Position numbers and translations under genes: made by a program
Shown here: positions 26,378 through 34,648 of the stretch, piece after piece
Position numbering within the stretch: the first letter of the stretch is position 1
How the letters are laid out: each line of letters starts with the position of its first letter
Origin: Winogradskya humida
GTDB lineage: Bacteria > Actinomycetota > Actinomycetes > Mycobacteriales > Micromonosporaceae
Direction of reading: 5' to 3'
DNA: 64,000 nucleotides
Assembly (NCBI RefSeq): GCF_016862215.1
Contig: NZ_BOMN01000130.1
Location: 49,022 to 113,021, forward strand
Notes under the pieces: generated by a model
Told to the model about the DNA's origin: nothing
The model's input: only the letters and a program-made list of their open reading frames with translations
Database searches by the model: none

Positions 26378-26953
26378 ATGGCAGACGGCTCCTGGTACGA
26401 CGCCGATATCGACCGCGTGATCATCTCCGAGGAGCAGATCCGCGAGAAGACCGAAGAGCTCGCGAAGCAGGTCGCAGCGGACTACGCGGACGCCGAAGGC
26501 GGCATCCTGCTGGTCTGTGTGCTCAAGGGCGCGGTCATGTTCATGGCGGACTTCGCACGTGCACTGGGCCGGCAGGGCCCCCCTTGCGAGATGGAGTTCA
26601 TGGCCGTCTCGTCCTACGGCTCCGGCACCACGTCCTCCGGGGTGGTGCGCATCCTCAAGGACCTGGACAGCGACATCTCCGGCCGGCACGTGGTCATCGT
26701 CGAGGACATCGTCGACTCCGGGCTGACGCTCTCGTGGCTGATGCGCTATCTCAAGTCGCGCGCGCCGGAGAGCGTCGAGGTGGTCGCGCTGTTCCGCAAG
26801 CCCGAGGCGGTCAAGGTGCCGGTTCCGACCAAGTACGTCGGCTTCGACATCCCCAGCGAGTTCGTGGTCGGTTACGGCCTGGACTTCGCGGAGCGCTACC
26901 GCGAGCTGCCGTATGTCGGGGTGCTCAAGCCCGAGGTCTACGCCCGTAGCTGA
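26378..26953 (+). CDS. hpt: Hypoxanthine(-guanine) phosphoribosyltransferase
   Basis: 191 aa. The PRPP-binding signature is VVIVEDIVDSGLTLSW, and the flexible-loop region is SSYGSGTTSSG. The purine-binding lysine is in KYVGFDIPSEFVVGYG. It salvages hypoxanthine and guanine to IMP and GMP with PRPP in the cytosol. ATG 26378 begins the conserved WYDADIDRVIISEEQI stretch. Between tilS and ftsH as in other actinobacteria. Confidence 0.95.
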   Translation: MADGSWYDADIDRVIISEEQIREKTEELAKQVAADYADAEGGILLVCVLKGAVMFMADFARALGRQGPPCEMEFMAVSSYGSGTTSSGVVRILKDLDSDISGRHVVIVEDIVDSGLTLSWLMRYLKSRAPESVEVVALFRKPEAVKVPVPTKYVGFDIPSEFVVGYGLDFAERYRELPYVGVLKPEVYARS

Positions 26954-27056
26954 ACGCTCTCCCAGCGGACTCTCAGGAATCGGCCATCTGGCCCTGAACT
27001 GAGGAGTATTGTCCGAGTTTGAGGCGATTTCTAAGCGCCCCAAAGGGGAACAGCTG

Positions 27057-27170
27057 GTGACGAGGGCGTCTCCGTGGGGCGGGCTCACGGAGTCGCAGGA
27101 GGCACCCACGGTGTACGGTCGAGTGACCGATGGCGCAGTGTCACGAGCGCCGGAGGAGCCGGACCGGTAA
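27057..27170 (+). CDS. Small reading frame upstream of ftsH (possible leader peptide)
   Basis: 37 codons from GTG to TAA, with GGGGAA 8 nt upstream of the GTG. The peptide reads MTRASPWGGLTESQEAPTVY and continues for 17 residues. It has no membrane segment and I do not recognise it. It ends 179 nt before ftsH. It may be a translated leader, the start of a decayed gene, or chance. The only support is the ribosome site and the composition. Confidence 0.25.
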   Translation: MTRASPWGGLTESQEAPTVYGRVTDGAVSRAPEEPDR

Positions 27171-27313
27171 CGGACGGGCCGCCGGGTTACCTCGCGAGGG
27201 GTTTGGCTCGCGGCCCGGCGGTTATCTCGAACCGGCAGCGTCTCCGTTGCTCGTTCGCCTGATCGGCGGTCGGCAATGGGGATATGTCCACCCAGGTGAC
27301 CAGGACGCCGATC

Positions 27314-27340
27314 AGGAGGGTCCGGGCGCATTAAGCGCCC
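27314..27340 (+). promoter_or_regulatory. Distant Shine-Dalgarno plus hairpin before the ftsH start
   Basis: AGGAGGG (27314-27320) is the only SD upstream of ftsH but ends 29 nt before the ATG. Between them is a perfect hairpin GGGCGC-ATTAA-GCGCCC (27324-27340). An in-frame TAA in the loop region (27332-27334) excludes an earlier start. If folded, the hairpin leaves about 12 unpaired nt between SD and ATG. Confidence 0.5.
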
Positions 27341-27349
27341 GACAACAGT

Positions 27350-29389
27350 ATGGAACGTACGCGTTTCTTCCGCCGCCCGGTGGTCTGGATCATTCTGGTG
27401 ATCATCGGTGCGATTGCGCTGAGCTCATTCTTCACCAGTGGTCCGAGCTACCAGCGAGTTGATACTTCCGTCGTCCTCGAGCGACTCAACCAGCCCGGGA
27501 TCAAGAAGGTCATCCAGGAGGACAAGGAGCAGACGCTCCAGCTGGAACTGGCCTCCCCCGAACGCTTCGACGGCAAGACCACGGACAAGATCGAGACCCA
27601 GTACCCCTACGAGCTGACCGATGAGGTCTGGAACGACGTCCAGGAGGCGAAGACCGCGGGCCGGATCACCGGCACGGTCAACGCCACCGTCTCGGGTGAC
27701 AGCATTCTGCTCAGTCTGCTGGTCAACCTGCTCCCGATCGCGATCCTCGTGATCCTGCTGCTGCTCTTCATGTCGCAGATGCAGGGTGGCGGTTCGCGCG
27801 TCCTCAACTTCGGCAAGTCCAAGGCCAAGATGTTGACCAAGGACATGCCCAAGACGACGTTCGCCGATGTGGCGGGCGCCGACGAGGCCGTCCAGGAGCT
27901 CCACGAGATCAAGGACTTCCTCCAGAACCCGGCCAAGTACCAGGCGCTCGGCGCCAAGATCCCCAAGGGCGTGCTGCTCTTCGGCCAGCCAGGCACCGGT
28001 AAGACGCTGCTTGCGCGTGCCGTTGCCGGTGAGGCCGGGGTGCCGTTCTACTCGATCTCGGGCTCGGACTTCGTGGAGATGTTCGTGGGTGTCGGCGCGA
28101 GCCGGGTCCGCGACCTCTTCGAACAGGCCAAGTCCAACGCGCCGGCGATCGTTTTCGTCGACGAGATCGACGCCGTCGGCCGGCACCGCGGTGCCGGCAT
28201 GGGTGGCGGTCACGACGAGCGCGAGCAGACGCTCAACCAGTTGCTCGTCGAGATGGACGGCTTCGACACCAAGGGTGGCGTGATCCTGATCGCCGCCACC
28301 AACCGGCCGGACATCCTCGACCCGGCGCTGCTGCGCCCGGGCCGGTTCGACCGGCAGATCCCTGTCGACAACCCCGACATGGAGGGTCGCAAGGCCATCC
28401 TGCGGGTGCATGCCAAGGGCAAGCCGTTCACGCCCGACGTCGACCTCGACTCGGTCGCCCGTCGCACACCCGGCTTCTCGGGTGCCGACCTGGCAAACGT
28501 CATCAACGAGTCGGCGTTGCTGACCGCCCGTAACGACAAGCGGGCGATCTCCAACTACTTCCTCGAAGAGGCGATCGACCGGGTCATCGCGGGTCCCGAA
28601 CGGCGCACCCGGGCCATGAGCGACAGCGAGAAGAAGATCACCGCGTACCACGAGGGTGGACACGCTCTGGTCGCCTACGCGCTGCCGCACTCCGCCCCCG
28701 TGCACAAGGTGACGATCCTGCCGCGTGGCCGCTCGCTGGGCCACACGCTGGTGCTGCCGACCGAGGACAAGTACACCCAGACACGCGCCGAGATGATCGA
28801 CACCCTGGCTTACGCACTGGGTGGCCGCGCGGCGGAGGAGCTCGTCTTCCACGAGCCCACCACCGGCGCCGGCAACGACATCGAGAAGGCGTCCGCTCTG
28901 GCCCGTGCGATGGTCACCCAGTACGGCATGAGCACCAAGCTGGGTGCGGTCAAGTACGGCTCGAACAACGACGAGCCGTTCATGGGCCGCTCGATGGGCC
29001 ACGAGCGGGGATACTCCGACTCGGTCGCCGCCGAGATCGATGCCGAGGTGCGCGCGCTCATCGAGCTGGCGCACGACGAGGCGTGGGAGATCCTGGTCGA
29101 ATACCGCGATGTGCTCGACAGCATGGTCCTCGAGCTGATGGAGAAGGAAACCATCACCCGCGAGGACATGGACCGGATCTGTGTCCGGGTTGCGAAGCGC
29201 GCACCGATGTCGCCGTTCAACGGCTTCGGCAAGCGGCTTCCCTCCGAGGCACCCCCGGTGGTCACCCCGGCCGAGCGCGAGAAGCTCAAGGCGCAGGCCG
29301 AGGCTGACGGTCAGGTCGCAGTCGGCGGTGGCAGCAGCAACGCCACCACGTCGGACCTCAACCCGAACGGCACCGTGGAGGGGCACTGA
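27350..29389 (+). CDS. ftsH: ATP-dependent zinc metalloprotease FtsH
   Basis: 679 aa. Two membrane helices (about 11-28 and 122-142) flank a small periplasmic domain. The AAA domain has Walker A GQPGTGKT (212-219; Gln replaces the usual Pro), Walker B IVFVDEIDAVG and an arginine-finger region ending RPGRFDRQIPVD. The zinc site is HEGGH (434-438). It degrades membrane and short-lived proteins. Residues MERTRFFRRPVVW begin the protein, and an in-frame stop 15 nt upstream fixes the start. folE follows immediately. Confidence 0.96.
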   Translation: MERTRFFRRPVVWIILVIIGAIALSSFFTSGPSYQRVDTSVVLERLNQPGIKKVIQEDKEQTLQLELASPERFDGKTTDKIETQYPYELTDEVWNDVQEAKTAGRITGTVNATVSGDSILLSLLVNLLPIAILVILLLLFMSQMQGGGSRVLNFGKSKAKMLTKDMPKTTFADVAGADEAVQELHEIKDFLQNPAKYQALGAKIPKGVLLFGQPGTGKTLLARAVAGEAGVPFYSISGSDFVEMFVGVGASRVRDLFEQAKSNAPAIVFVDEIDAVGRHRGAGMGGGHDEREQTLNQLLVEMDGFDTKGGVILIAATNRPDILDPALLRPGRFDRQIPVDNPDMEGRKAILRVHAKGKPFTPDVDLDSVARRTPGFSGADLANVINESALLTARNDKRAISNYFLEEAIDRVIAGPERRTRAMSDSEKKITAYHEGGHALVAYALPHSAPVHKVTILPRGRSLGHTLVLPTEDKYTQTRAEMIDTLAYALGGRAAEELVFHEPTTGAGNDIEKASALARAMVTQYGMSTKLGAVKYGSNNDEPFMGRSMGHERGYSDSVAAEIDAEVRALIELAHDEAWEILVEYRDVLDSMVLELMEKETITREDMDRICVRVAKRAPMSPFNGFGKRLPSEAPPVVTPAEREKLKAQAEADGQVAVGGGSSNATTSDLNPNGTVEGH

Positions 29390-29484
29390 GCACCGACGGC
29401 AGCGCGACGGAGCCTGCGGACTCCGACGACGAGCTCGACTATCTCGCTGCGCGTCTGGTCGACGGCAAGGTCACCGGTTCACCG

Positions 29485-30060
29485 GTGGAGAACACCGTCG
29501 ACCTGGCGCGCATCGAGAAAGCGGTCCGGGAGATCCTCATCGCCATCGGTGAGGACCCGGACCGTGACGGTCTGCAGCGCACCCCAGCGAGGGTGGCGCG
29601 GGCCTACGCGGAGCTCTTCGCCGGGCTCCGCGTCGACCCCGCGAAGGTGCTCACCACGACGTTCGAGGCGAACCACGAGGAACTCGTGCTCGTCAAGGAC
29701 ATTGAGCTGATGAGCCTCTGTGAGCACCACCTGCTGCCGTTCAAGGGTGTGGCCCACGTCGGCTACATCCCGGGCACGGACGGGCGGATCACCGGCCTCT
29801 CCAAGCTCGCCCGGCTGGTCGAGGTGTTCGCCCGGCGGCCCCAGGTCCAGGAGCGGCTCACCTCGCAGATAGCGGACCTCCTGATGGAGAAGCTCGACCC
29901 GCGCGGCGTCATCGTCGTGCTGGAGTGCGAGCACCTGTGCATGGAAATGCGTGGCATCCGCAAGGTCGGCGCGCGTACGGTCACTTCCGCCGTGCGTGGA
30001 GCCTTCCAGCGGGACGGCAAAGTTCGTGCCGAAGCCATGATGCTCATCAACGCCAGGTGA
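29485..30060 (+). CDS. folE: GTP cyclohydrolase I
   Basis: 191 aa from this GTG. Motifs: IGEDPDRDGLQRTPARVA, the zinc ligands in SLCEHHLLPFKG, and ECEHLCMEMRGIRK. It makes dihydroneopterin triphosphate from GTP, the first step of folate synthesis. No good SD precedes this GTG. An in-frame acidic extension of 33 codons runs back to a CTG at 29386 overlapping the ftsH TGA, and may be the true start (see findings). folP, folB and folK are 13 kb downstream. Confidence 0.93.
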   Translation: MENTVDLARIEKAVREILIAIGEDPDRDGLQRTPARVARAYAELFAGLRVDPAKVLTTTFEANHEELVLVKDIELMSLCEHHLLPFKGVAHVGYIPGTDGRITGLSKLARLVEVFARRPQVQERLTSQIADLLMEKLDPRGVIVVLECEHLCMEMRGIRKVGARTVTSAVRGAFQRDGKVRAEAMMLINAR

Positions 30061-30064
30061 TTCG

Positions 30065-30472
30065 ATGATCGAGAAGTTCAATCCGACGACGGTGCACGAG
30101 CCGTCCGGGTACAGCCACGTGACCATCAGCTCCGTGGGCCGCCTGGCGCACCTTGCCGGGCAGTGCCCGCTGGACCTCTCCGGCAAAGTGGTCGGCGACC
30201 AGGGCGACTTCGCGGCCCAGACCGAGCAGGTCATCACCAACTGCCTCGCGGTGCTCGAAGCCGCCGGCGCCGCCCCGGCCGACGTTGTCCGCTCGATCGT
30301 CTACGTCGTCAGCCCGGACAGCACGGTGCTCTCCGCAGTCTGGGACCGGCTCAGCGAGTCGCCGCTGGCACCGGCCTTCACGACCGCCAGCACGCTGCTC
30401 GGCGTCGCGTCGCTCGGCTACACCGGCCAGCTCATCGAGATCGACTTGACCGCGGCGCTCCCCGAGAATTAG
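30065..30472 (+). CDS. RidA/YjgF/Rid-family protein
   Basis: 135 aa. The fold-defining stretches are LAHLAGQCPLDLSGKVVG, QVITNCLAVLEAAGA and a divergent C-terminal SLGYTGQLIEIDLTA. The Arg typical of active RidA imine deaminases is not obvious in the C-terminal signature, so it may belong to an Rid subgroup without that activity. It is 4 nt downstream of folE, so co-transcribed. Its stop overlaps the stop of the convergent small gene. Confidence 0.8.
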   Translation: MIEKFNPTTVHEPSGYSHVTISSVGRLAHLAGQCPLDLSGKVVGDQGDFAAQTEQVITNCLAVLEAAGAAPADVVRSIVYVVSPDSTVLSAVWDRLSESPLAPAFTTASTLLGVASLGYTGQLIEIDLTAALPEN

Positions 30473-30729
30473 ACGATCATCCGGTAGTTGTCGGCGCTGT
30501 CCATGGCGGCGCGCGCCAGGACGCCGGCCTCGTCAAGGCGGGTGCGGGCCTGCTCCAGATGGGCGATCGCCGTTGCGATCGACGGGTGCATCGACCCCAC
30601 CGCGGTGATCCGCAGCCGCATCAACGCGTCCTCCAGCTGGTCGTTCACCTGCTGAATGCCCGTTACCGCCCGCTGGGTGCCGTCAACCGATGCCGCGACG
30701 TTCGCCTTGACCTCTTCAACGCTGGCCAT
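30469..30729 (-). CDS. WXG100-sized helical protein of the EccC-like ATPase unit
   Basis: 86 aa, predicted to be almost entirely helical: MASVEEVKANVAAS, a helix of about 30 residues, a turn near GSMHP, and a second helix to the end. The size and helix-turn-helix layout are those of WXG100 proteins, but there is no W-x-G and no C-terminal YxxxD/E (a DNYRMIV tail is present). It is the last gene of a three-gene minus-strand unit with a membrane protein (11 nt upstream) and an EccC-like ATPase. A substrate or adaptor role is inferred from context only. Confidence 0.6.
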   Translation of the reverse strand: MASVEEVKANVAASVDGTQRAVTGIQQVNDQLEDALMRLRITAVGSMHPSIATAIAHLEQARTRLDEAGVLARAAMDSADNYRMIV

Positions 30730-30740
30730 GCCGGGCCTCC

Positions 30741-31379
30741 CTATTGGATGAACGCTAGAAGGCCGACACCCATGCAGGTCAGCAGGACCGGCGTCAGGCA
30801 CGCGACAGCCCCGACGATCGGGGTGCGGTCGACCTTCTGCCCGGCCCCGCCGTAGACGAAGCCGATGGTGAGCCAGCCCAGCCCGAACGCCAGCAGCGGC
30901 AGGCTCAGACCGCAGAGCAACGCGTACGTCGGCAACGAGCCGGAGGGCGCGACCACATAGAGCACGATCTGGACTATCAGCACGGCGGCCGCGAACGGGC
31001 CGTACACCAAGAGGTTGCGGGCCCATGGCCGGAGCGGCGACGCCGGCGCGGGAGCCAGCATTCCGGCATCCGCGGCATCAGCCGTCGCACGGGCCTGCCG
31101 CAGCGCGCCGAGAACCGCCGCGGGACCACCCGACATCGTCTGGGCTGCGAGCGCCTGCTCGGCCGGCTGCGGGAAGAGCACCATTTCGGGTACGCCGAGA
31201 TCCTGCACCAGTCGCGCCCGTTGCGGAGCCAACCTGGCTCGTACGGCGGACAGCTCCTGATGCGCGGCCTGCAGCGTCGCGGCCTGTTCACCCGCTGCGG
31301 AACTGGCCGCCCGGCGCACCGCGTCCAGGCGCCGGGCCGCGGCGAGATAATCCGCCCAGGGGCCGGACTCGTCACTCAT
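30741..31379 (-). CDS. Membrane protein with N-terminal coiled coil
   Basis: 212 aa. The N-terminal ~110 residues are helical and Ala/Arg/Gln-rich, probably a coiled coil (from DYLAAARRLDAVRRAAS onward). Three hydrophobic segments follow (about 124-146, 150-175 and 185-211). No family recognised. Its ATG overlaps the stop of the FtsK/EccC-like ATPase gene (ATGA), so it is translationally coupled to it. It could supply the membrane anchor that the ATPase lacks. Confidence 0.65.
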   Translation of the reverse strand: MSDESGPWADYLAAARRLDAVRRAASSAAGEQAATLQAAHQELSAVRARLAPQRARLVQDLGVPEMVLFPQPAEQALAAQTMSGGPAAVLGALRQARATADAADAGMLAPAPASPLRPWARNLLVYGPFAAAVLIVQIVLYVVAPSGSLPTYALLCGLSLPLLAFGLGWLTIGFVYGGAGQKVDRTPIVGAVACLTPVLLTCMGVGLLAFIQ

Positions 31380-33952
31380 CGTTCGTCCTCCGGCTGGACG
31401 AAAGGCACTATCGTCACCGTGCGGTCGGCGTGCCGGTCGTGTAGCAGCGCCCTGTTCTCCCGGGGCTGCCAGTCGACGGCCCTGCCGAGCAGCATCGACA
31501 CATCCGATCCGGGAATGTTCAGGAAGACCAGGCCGGCCACGTCCTCGCGACCGGTGCTGCCGCCCGTCTCCTCGGAGAACCGGCGCAGCCCCCGCCACCA
31601 CGACAACAGGTGCGCGTCGCGGCTCGGGCCCTCACGCAGCAGCTGACGCAGCTTCGGCAGCGATCCCGGGGCGGCGGCGTCCATCCCGAACACCACCCGA
31701 TAGCCGGGCTGCCCGGGGTCGAGCTCCGCGGCCAGACCGGCGGCGTCCACCACCGTCACCTCCTGGCGATGGCCGATCTCCAGGGCGAGCTCCTTCACCA
31801 GGTCATCACCCTCGGCGACCAAGGACGACAACACGAAGCGTGTCGTACGCGGGGCGTGGAAAGCTGCCACGCTACGCGCTGCGGCTGCCAGCACCGCGGC
31901 GCCGACCGGCTGCGACCCGAAGATCGCCAGATGCCGGCCCGGCGAGGCGTCCAACGGGAACGCGGCCGTGGACAGCCCGACATCGATGACCCGGCCGAGC
32001 AGTGCGGACGGACGCCCGGCCCGGCCCGCCAGCGCGGCGCGGTAGGTCGGGTCGTCGGCGAGATGCTGGTGGGCGTACCCGGCGAAGATGCGCGGCGGCA
32101 CCGACTCCGGATCGCGGGCGGCCCACAACCGGTGCCGTAGCTCGCCCAGCACCTCACGGTCGGAGTGCGGGTCCGGGAAGCGGACGATGCGTTCGTGGCC
32201 GCGGGTCGCACCCCGGGGGCCACCGAGGCCACCCGCGGTGTTGATGACGGCGGTGCCGAGGGGCAGACCGGCCGCCGAATCGTTCGTGGGCTCCAGCACG
32301 TCACCGCCGCCGGGCAGCGCCACCCGGACCGGGAACTGGCCGAAGATGGAGTCACGTTTCGCGTACAGCGCCTCGACACCGAGGACGGTCTGGCTGGCGA
32401 GGATGAGGTGTATGCCGTACGACCGGCCCTTACGCGCCAGGGACTCCAGCAGCTGCACCGCCTCGGTCGCCATCGGGTCGTTGCCGGCCAGCAGCACCTG
32501 GAACTCGTCGATCACGCAGAGCACCCGGGGCATCGGCTTCCCGCGGCCCTCCTCGGCGGCGACCGCGCGCAGATCGGCGAACCGGGTCACACCCGCGCGC
32601 TTGTAAGCCACAGAACGCCGCGTCATCTCGGCGTCGAGCTCCCGCAGGACCGCCAGGCCGTACTCCCGGTCGGACTCGACACCGACCGCCCGGGCATGCG
32701 GCAACCAGGTCCGGTCCCGCGCCGTCGGCACGAACTCGGCGAACGAGATGCCCTCCTTGAAGTCCAGGAGGTAGAGGTTCAGCTCATCGGGGCTGTAGCG
32801 CGCGCACAGCCCGTACAAAACGTTGATGAGGAAGGCCGTCTTGCCGGCGCCGGACCGCCCGCCGACCATCCAGTGTGGTGTCAGATCGTTGAACCGCAGG
32901 ACAACCGGGGTCTCACCGTCATGACCGACCGTGGTGCCGAGGCCGTCGGCGGCGTCGCCGGACCACAACTCCTCCGCAGGATCGGGCAGCAGCTGGGTGA
33001 GACTCACCTCGGAAGCGGCCGCGGAATGCTCGGCCAGCTCGCGGCAGACGGCATCCACCAGATGCGGCGGCGGATCCTCGTCCAGGAAGACCGGGGCGTT
33101 GAGCCACACCGCCTCCGGGATCGAACCGAACGTCGCCCCGGGCGGATTGCCGATCACGGCGTAGGGGTTGCGGAGCGACACCTGCGTCGTCCGGGGCAAC
33201 GGCGGCTGCGTGGTCTCGGCTGTCAACGGCGGCGGCGGCCAGCCCGCCACGATCAGGTGCAGACCCGACTCCGGCCCCTGCTGCGCCAGCGCGGCGATCC
33301 GCACGAGATCAGCACCCTCGGTCAGCTCCGGCAAACTCGCCAGGATGAGCACCATGACGCGGTCACGTCGCCCGCCCCTGTTCTTGTGAACCGGCCGCAG
33401 CCACTTCTCGGCCTCGGTGAGCACATCACGCAACCCGGCCCGGTCGATAGCGGGCGGCGACATCAGCCCGGCGTCGGCGAGCACACCGAAAGGCGCGAAC
33501 ACACTGCCGCCACCCGTGCCGTCAACGGCGCGGACCAGCAACGACCCCGCCGGTGCGGCAGCCAGCAGACGCAGCATGAGACAACGCAGCAACCCGGCAA
33601 CCCGGGGATCCCGCGCGTCGGCATCGACGGTCAGATGACCCGTGCCGAGAAGGGGGACAATCGCGGGAAAGCGGACGTCATCGAGCGGCTGCGCCACCCC
33701 CAGCCGCACAAACTGCGGCGGAAGCGAACCCCCGAGCGGCGTATTGGCGGCAAGCGCATCCAGCGGAGCCCCCAGCCACCCCGGAGCCAGCTCACCCGCG
33801 GCCGCCCGCATCTCCTCAGCGAGCCGGAACTGCTCCAACGAATCCGCAGCCGGCAACGCCTGAGTCTCCAGAGCAGCAGCGGCCGCCGCGACGGTGGCCT
33901 CCGCCTGGCGGTGCAGGGCAGCGGCCTGACCGATGCGCCCCGTCGGCTCCAC
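31376..33952 (-). CDS. FtsK/SpoIIIE-type ATPase with EccC-like three-module layout
   Basis: 858 aa from a GTG with a clear SD (GGAGGT, 6 nt before). Three RecA-like modules are visible. The middle one is intact: Walker A GGRSGAGKT (about 364-372), Walker B VLCVIDEF (about 477-484) and an LILASQT sensor-like motif. The first (about 90-300) and third (about 640-858; GSQPVGAAVLAAAARS) lack the P-loop Lys. That is EccC/EssC-like, but without N-terminal membrane helices. It heads a coupled unit with a three-TM protein and a WXG100-sized protein. It could drive secretion or serve as coupling protein for the type IV-like genes next to it. Confidence 0.8.
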   Translation of the reverse strand: MEPTGRIGQAAALHRQAEATVAAAAAALETQALPAADSLEQFRLAEEMRAAAGELAPGWLGAPLDALAANTPLGGSLPPQFVRLGVAQPLDDVRFPAIVPLLGTGHLTVDADARDPRVAGLLRCLMLRLLAAAPAGSLLVRAVDGTGGGSVFAPFGVLADAGLMSPPAIDRAGLRDVLTEAEKWLRPVHKNRGGRRDRVMVLILASLPELTEGADLVRIAALAQQGPESGLHLIVAGWPPPPLTAETTQPPLPRTTQVSLRNPYAVIGNPPGATFGSIPEAVWLNAPVFLDEDPPPHLVDAVCRELAEHSAAASEVSLTQLLPDPAEELWSGDAADGLGTTVGHDGETPVVLRFNDLTPHWMVGGRSGAGKTAFLINVLYGLCARYSPDELNLYLLDFKEGISFAEFVPTARDRTWLPHARAVGVESDREYGLAVLRELDAEMTRRSVAYKRAGVTRFADLRAVAAEEGRGKPMPRVLCVIDEFQVLLAGNDPMATEAVQLLESLARKGRSYGIHLILASQTVLGVEALYAKRDSIFGQFPVRVALPGGGDVLEPTNDSAAGLPLGTAVINTAGGLGGPRGATRGHERIVRFPDPHSDREVLGELRHRLWAARDPESVPPRIFAGYAHQHLADDPTYRAALAGRAGRPSALLGRVIDVGLSTAAFPLDASPGRHLAIFGSQPVGAAVLAAAARSVAAFHAPRTTRFVLSSLVAEGDDLVKELALEIGHRQEVTVVDAAGLAAELDPGQPGYRVVFGMDAAAPGSLPKLRQLLREGPSRDAHLLSWWRGLRRFSEETGGSTGREDVAGLVFLNIPGSDVSMLLGRAVDWQPRENRALLHDRHADRTVTIVPFVQPEDER

Positions 33953-33958
33953 CGCCCC

Positions 33959-33964
33959 ACCTCC
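33959..33964 (-). promoter_or_regulatory. Shine-Dalgarno that fixes the ATPase start
   Basis: GGAGGT on the minus strand, 6 nt before the GTG at 33952. An alternative upstream GTG at 34000 has no SD, so the shorter protein is preferred. Confidence 0.7.
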
Positions 33965-34122
33965 ATATGTGCGCTCAAACCGTACCCTGCGCCAGCCCAC
34001 GAATTAGCGACGCGCAGCCGTTGGTCAATCTTCCCAGTGCGGGGTCGACGGGGTGACGCGCGGGGCGCCCCCTCCCGCCGACCGGACTCGCGTCCACAGG
34101 GGAAACCACTAACCTGGTAAGG

Positions 34123-34647
34123 GTGCAGCCCTCGAACCCACCCGCCCAGCCGGCGGTTCCGCCCCCGGCCCCGGCCGCTGCGCCCCCCAAGCCCAAAAAC
34201 CGGCGGGTACGCCTGATCGTCGCCCTCGCCGGCGGGATCATGGCTCTGCTCTGCCTCGGCGGAGTCGGCGTCTTCGTCTCCTTCTACGACGAAGCCACCA
34301 AAATCGAGCGAAAGGCCCCCGACGCGGTGGTCGACAGCTTCCTCCGCGCATACCTCGTCAACCGCGACGATCAGGAAGCCTCGCTCTATACCTGCAAGTC
34401 AGGGCTGGACCTCTCCCGGCTGGAAGCGTTCCGCACGGACATTCAGAGCCGCGAGCAGAGATTCTCTATAGGAATCCGGGCCGATTGGACGAGCCTCACG
34501 GTTTCCTCCGATAACGGGAAGACCACCGTAACCACCGACATTCGACGCATGATCGCGGATGGCAGCGAACGAACGACGGATCGCTGGCAATTTCCCGTGA
34601 TCGACGACGACGGCTGGCGTGTCTGTGGCGCGCTGCCCGTGGCCTGA
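34123..34647 (+). CDS. Membrane-anchored protein with Pro-rich N-terminus and extracytoplasmic NTF2-like domain
   Basis: 174 aa. The N-terminal 25 residues are Pro/Ala-rich, a single membrane helix lies at about 29-50, and an extracytoplasmic domain of about 110 residues follows (AVVDSFLRAYLVNRDDQEAS...). The layout resembles VirB8/NTF2-like proteins of conjugation systems and many small actinobacterial membrane proteins. It is divergent from the ATPase at 33952 and convergent, 1 nt apart, with the type IV-like operon. Specific role unknown. Confidence 0.65.
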   Translation: MQPSNPPAQPAVPPPAPAAAPPKPKNRRVRLIVALAGGIMALLCLGGVGVFVSFYDEATKIERKAPDAVVDSFLRAYLVNRDDQEASLYTCKSGLDLSRLEAFRTDIQSREQRFSIGIRADWTSLTVSSDNGKTTVTTDIRRMIADGSERTTDRWQFPVIDDDGWRVCGALPVA

Positions 34648-34648
34648 C

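Larger units (their letters stand above)
26954..27349 (+). other. 396-nt leader/promoter region of ftsH
   Basis: Unusually long intergenic region. It contains a 37-codon reading frame with a good SD, and an SD-hairpin-ATG arrangement directly before ftsH (both listed separately). Stretches such as GTATTGTCCGAGTTTGAGG and CGATTTCTAAGCG are less GC-rich and could contain promoters. No hpt terminator is evident. Confidence 0.5.

Noticed and set aside
27130..27462. 110-codon frame crossing the ftsH start
   Set aside because: Overlaps ftsH by more than 100 nt in another frame and turns into shadow-like sequence; no SD.
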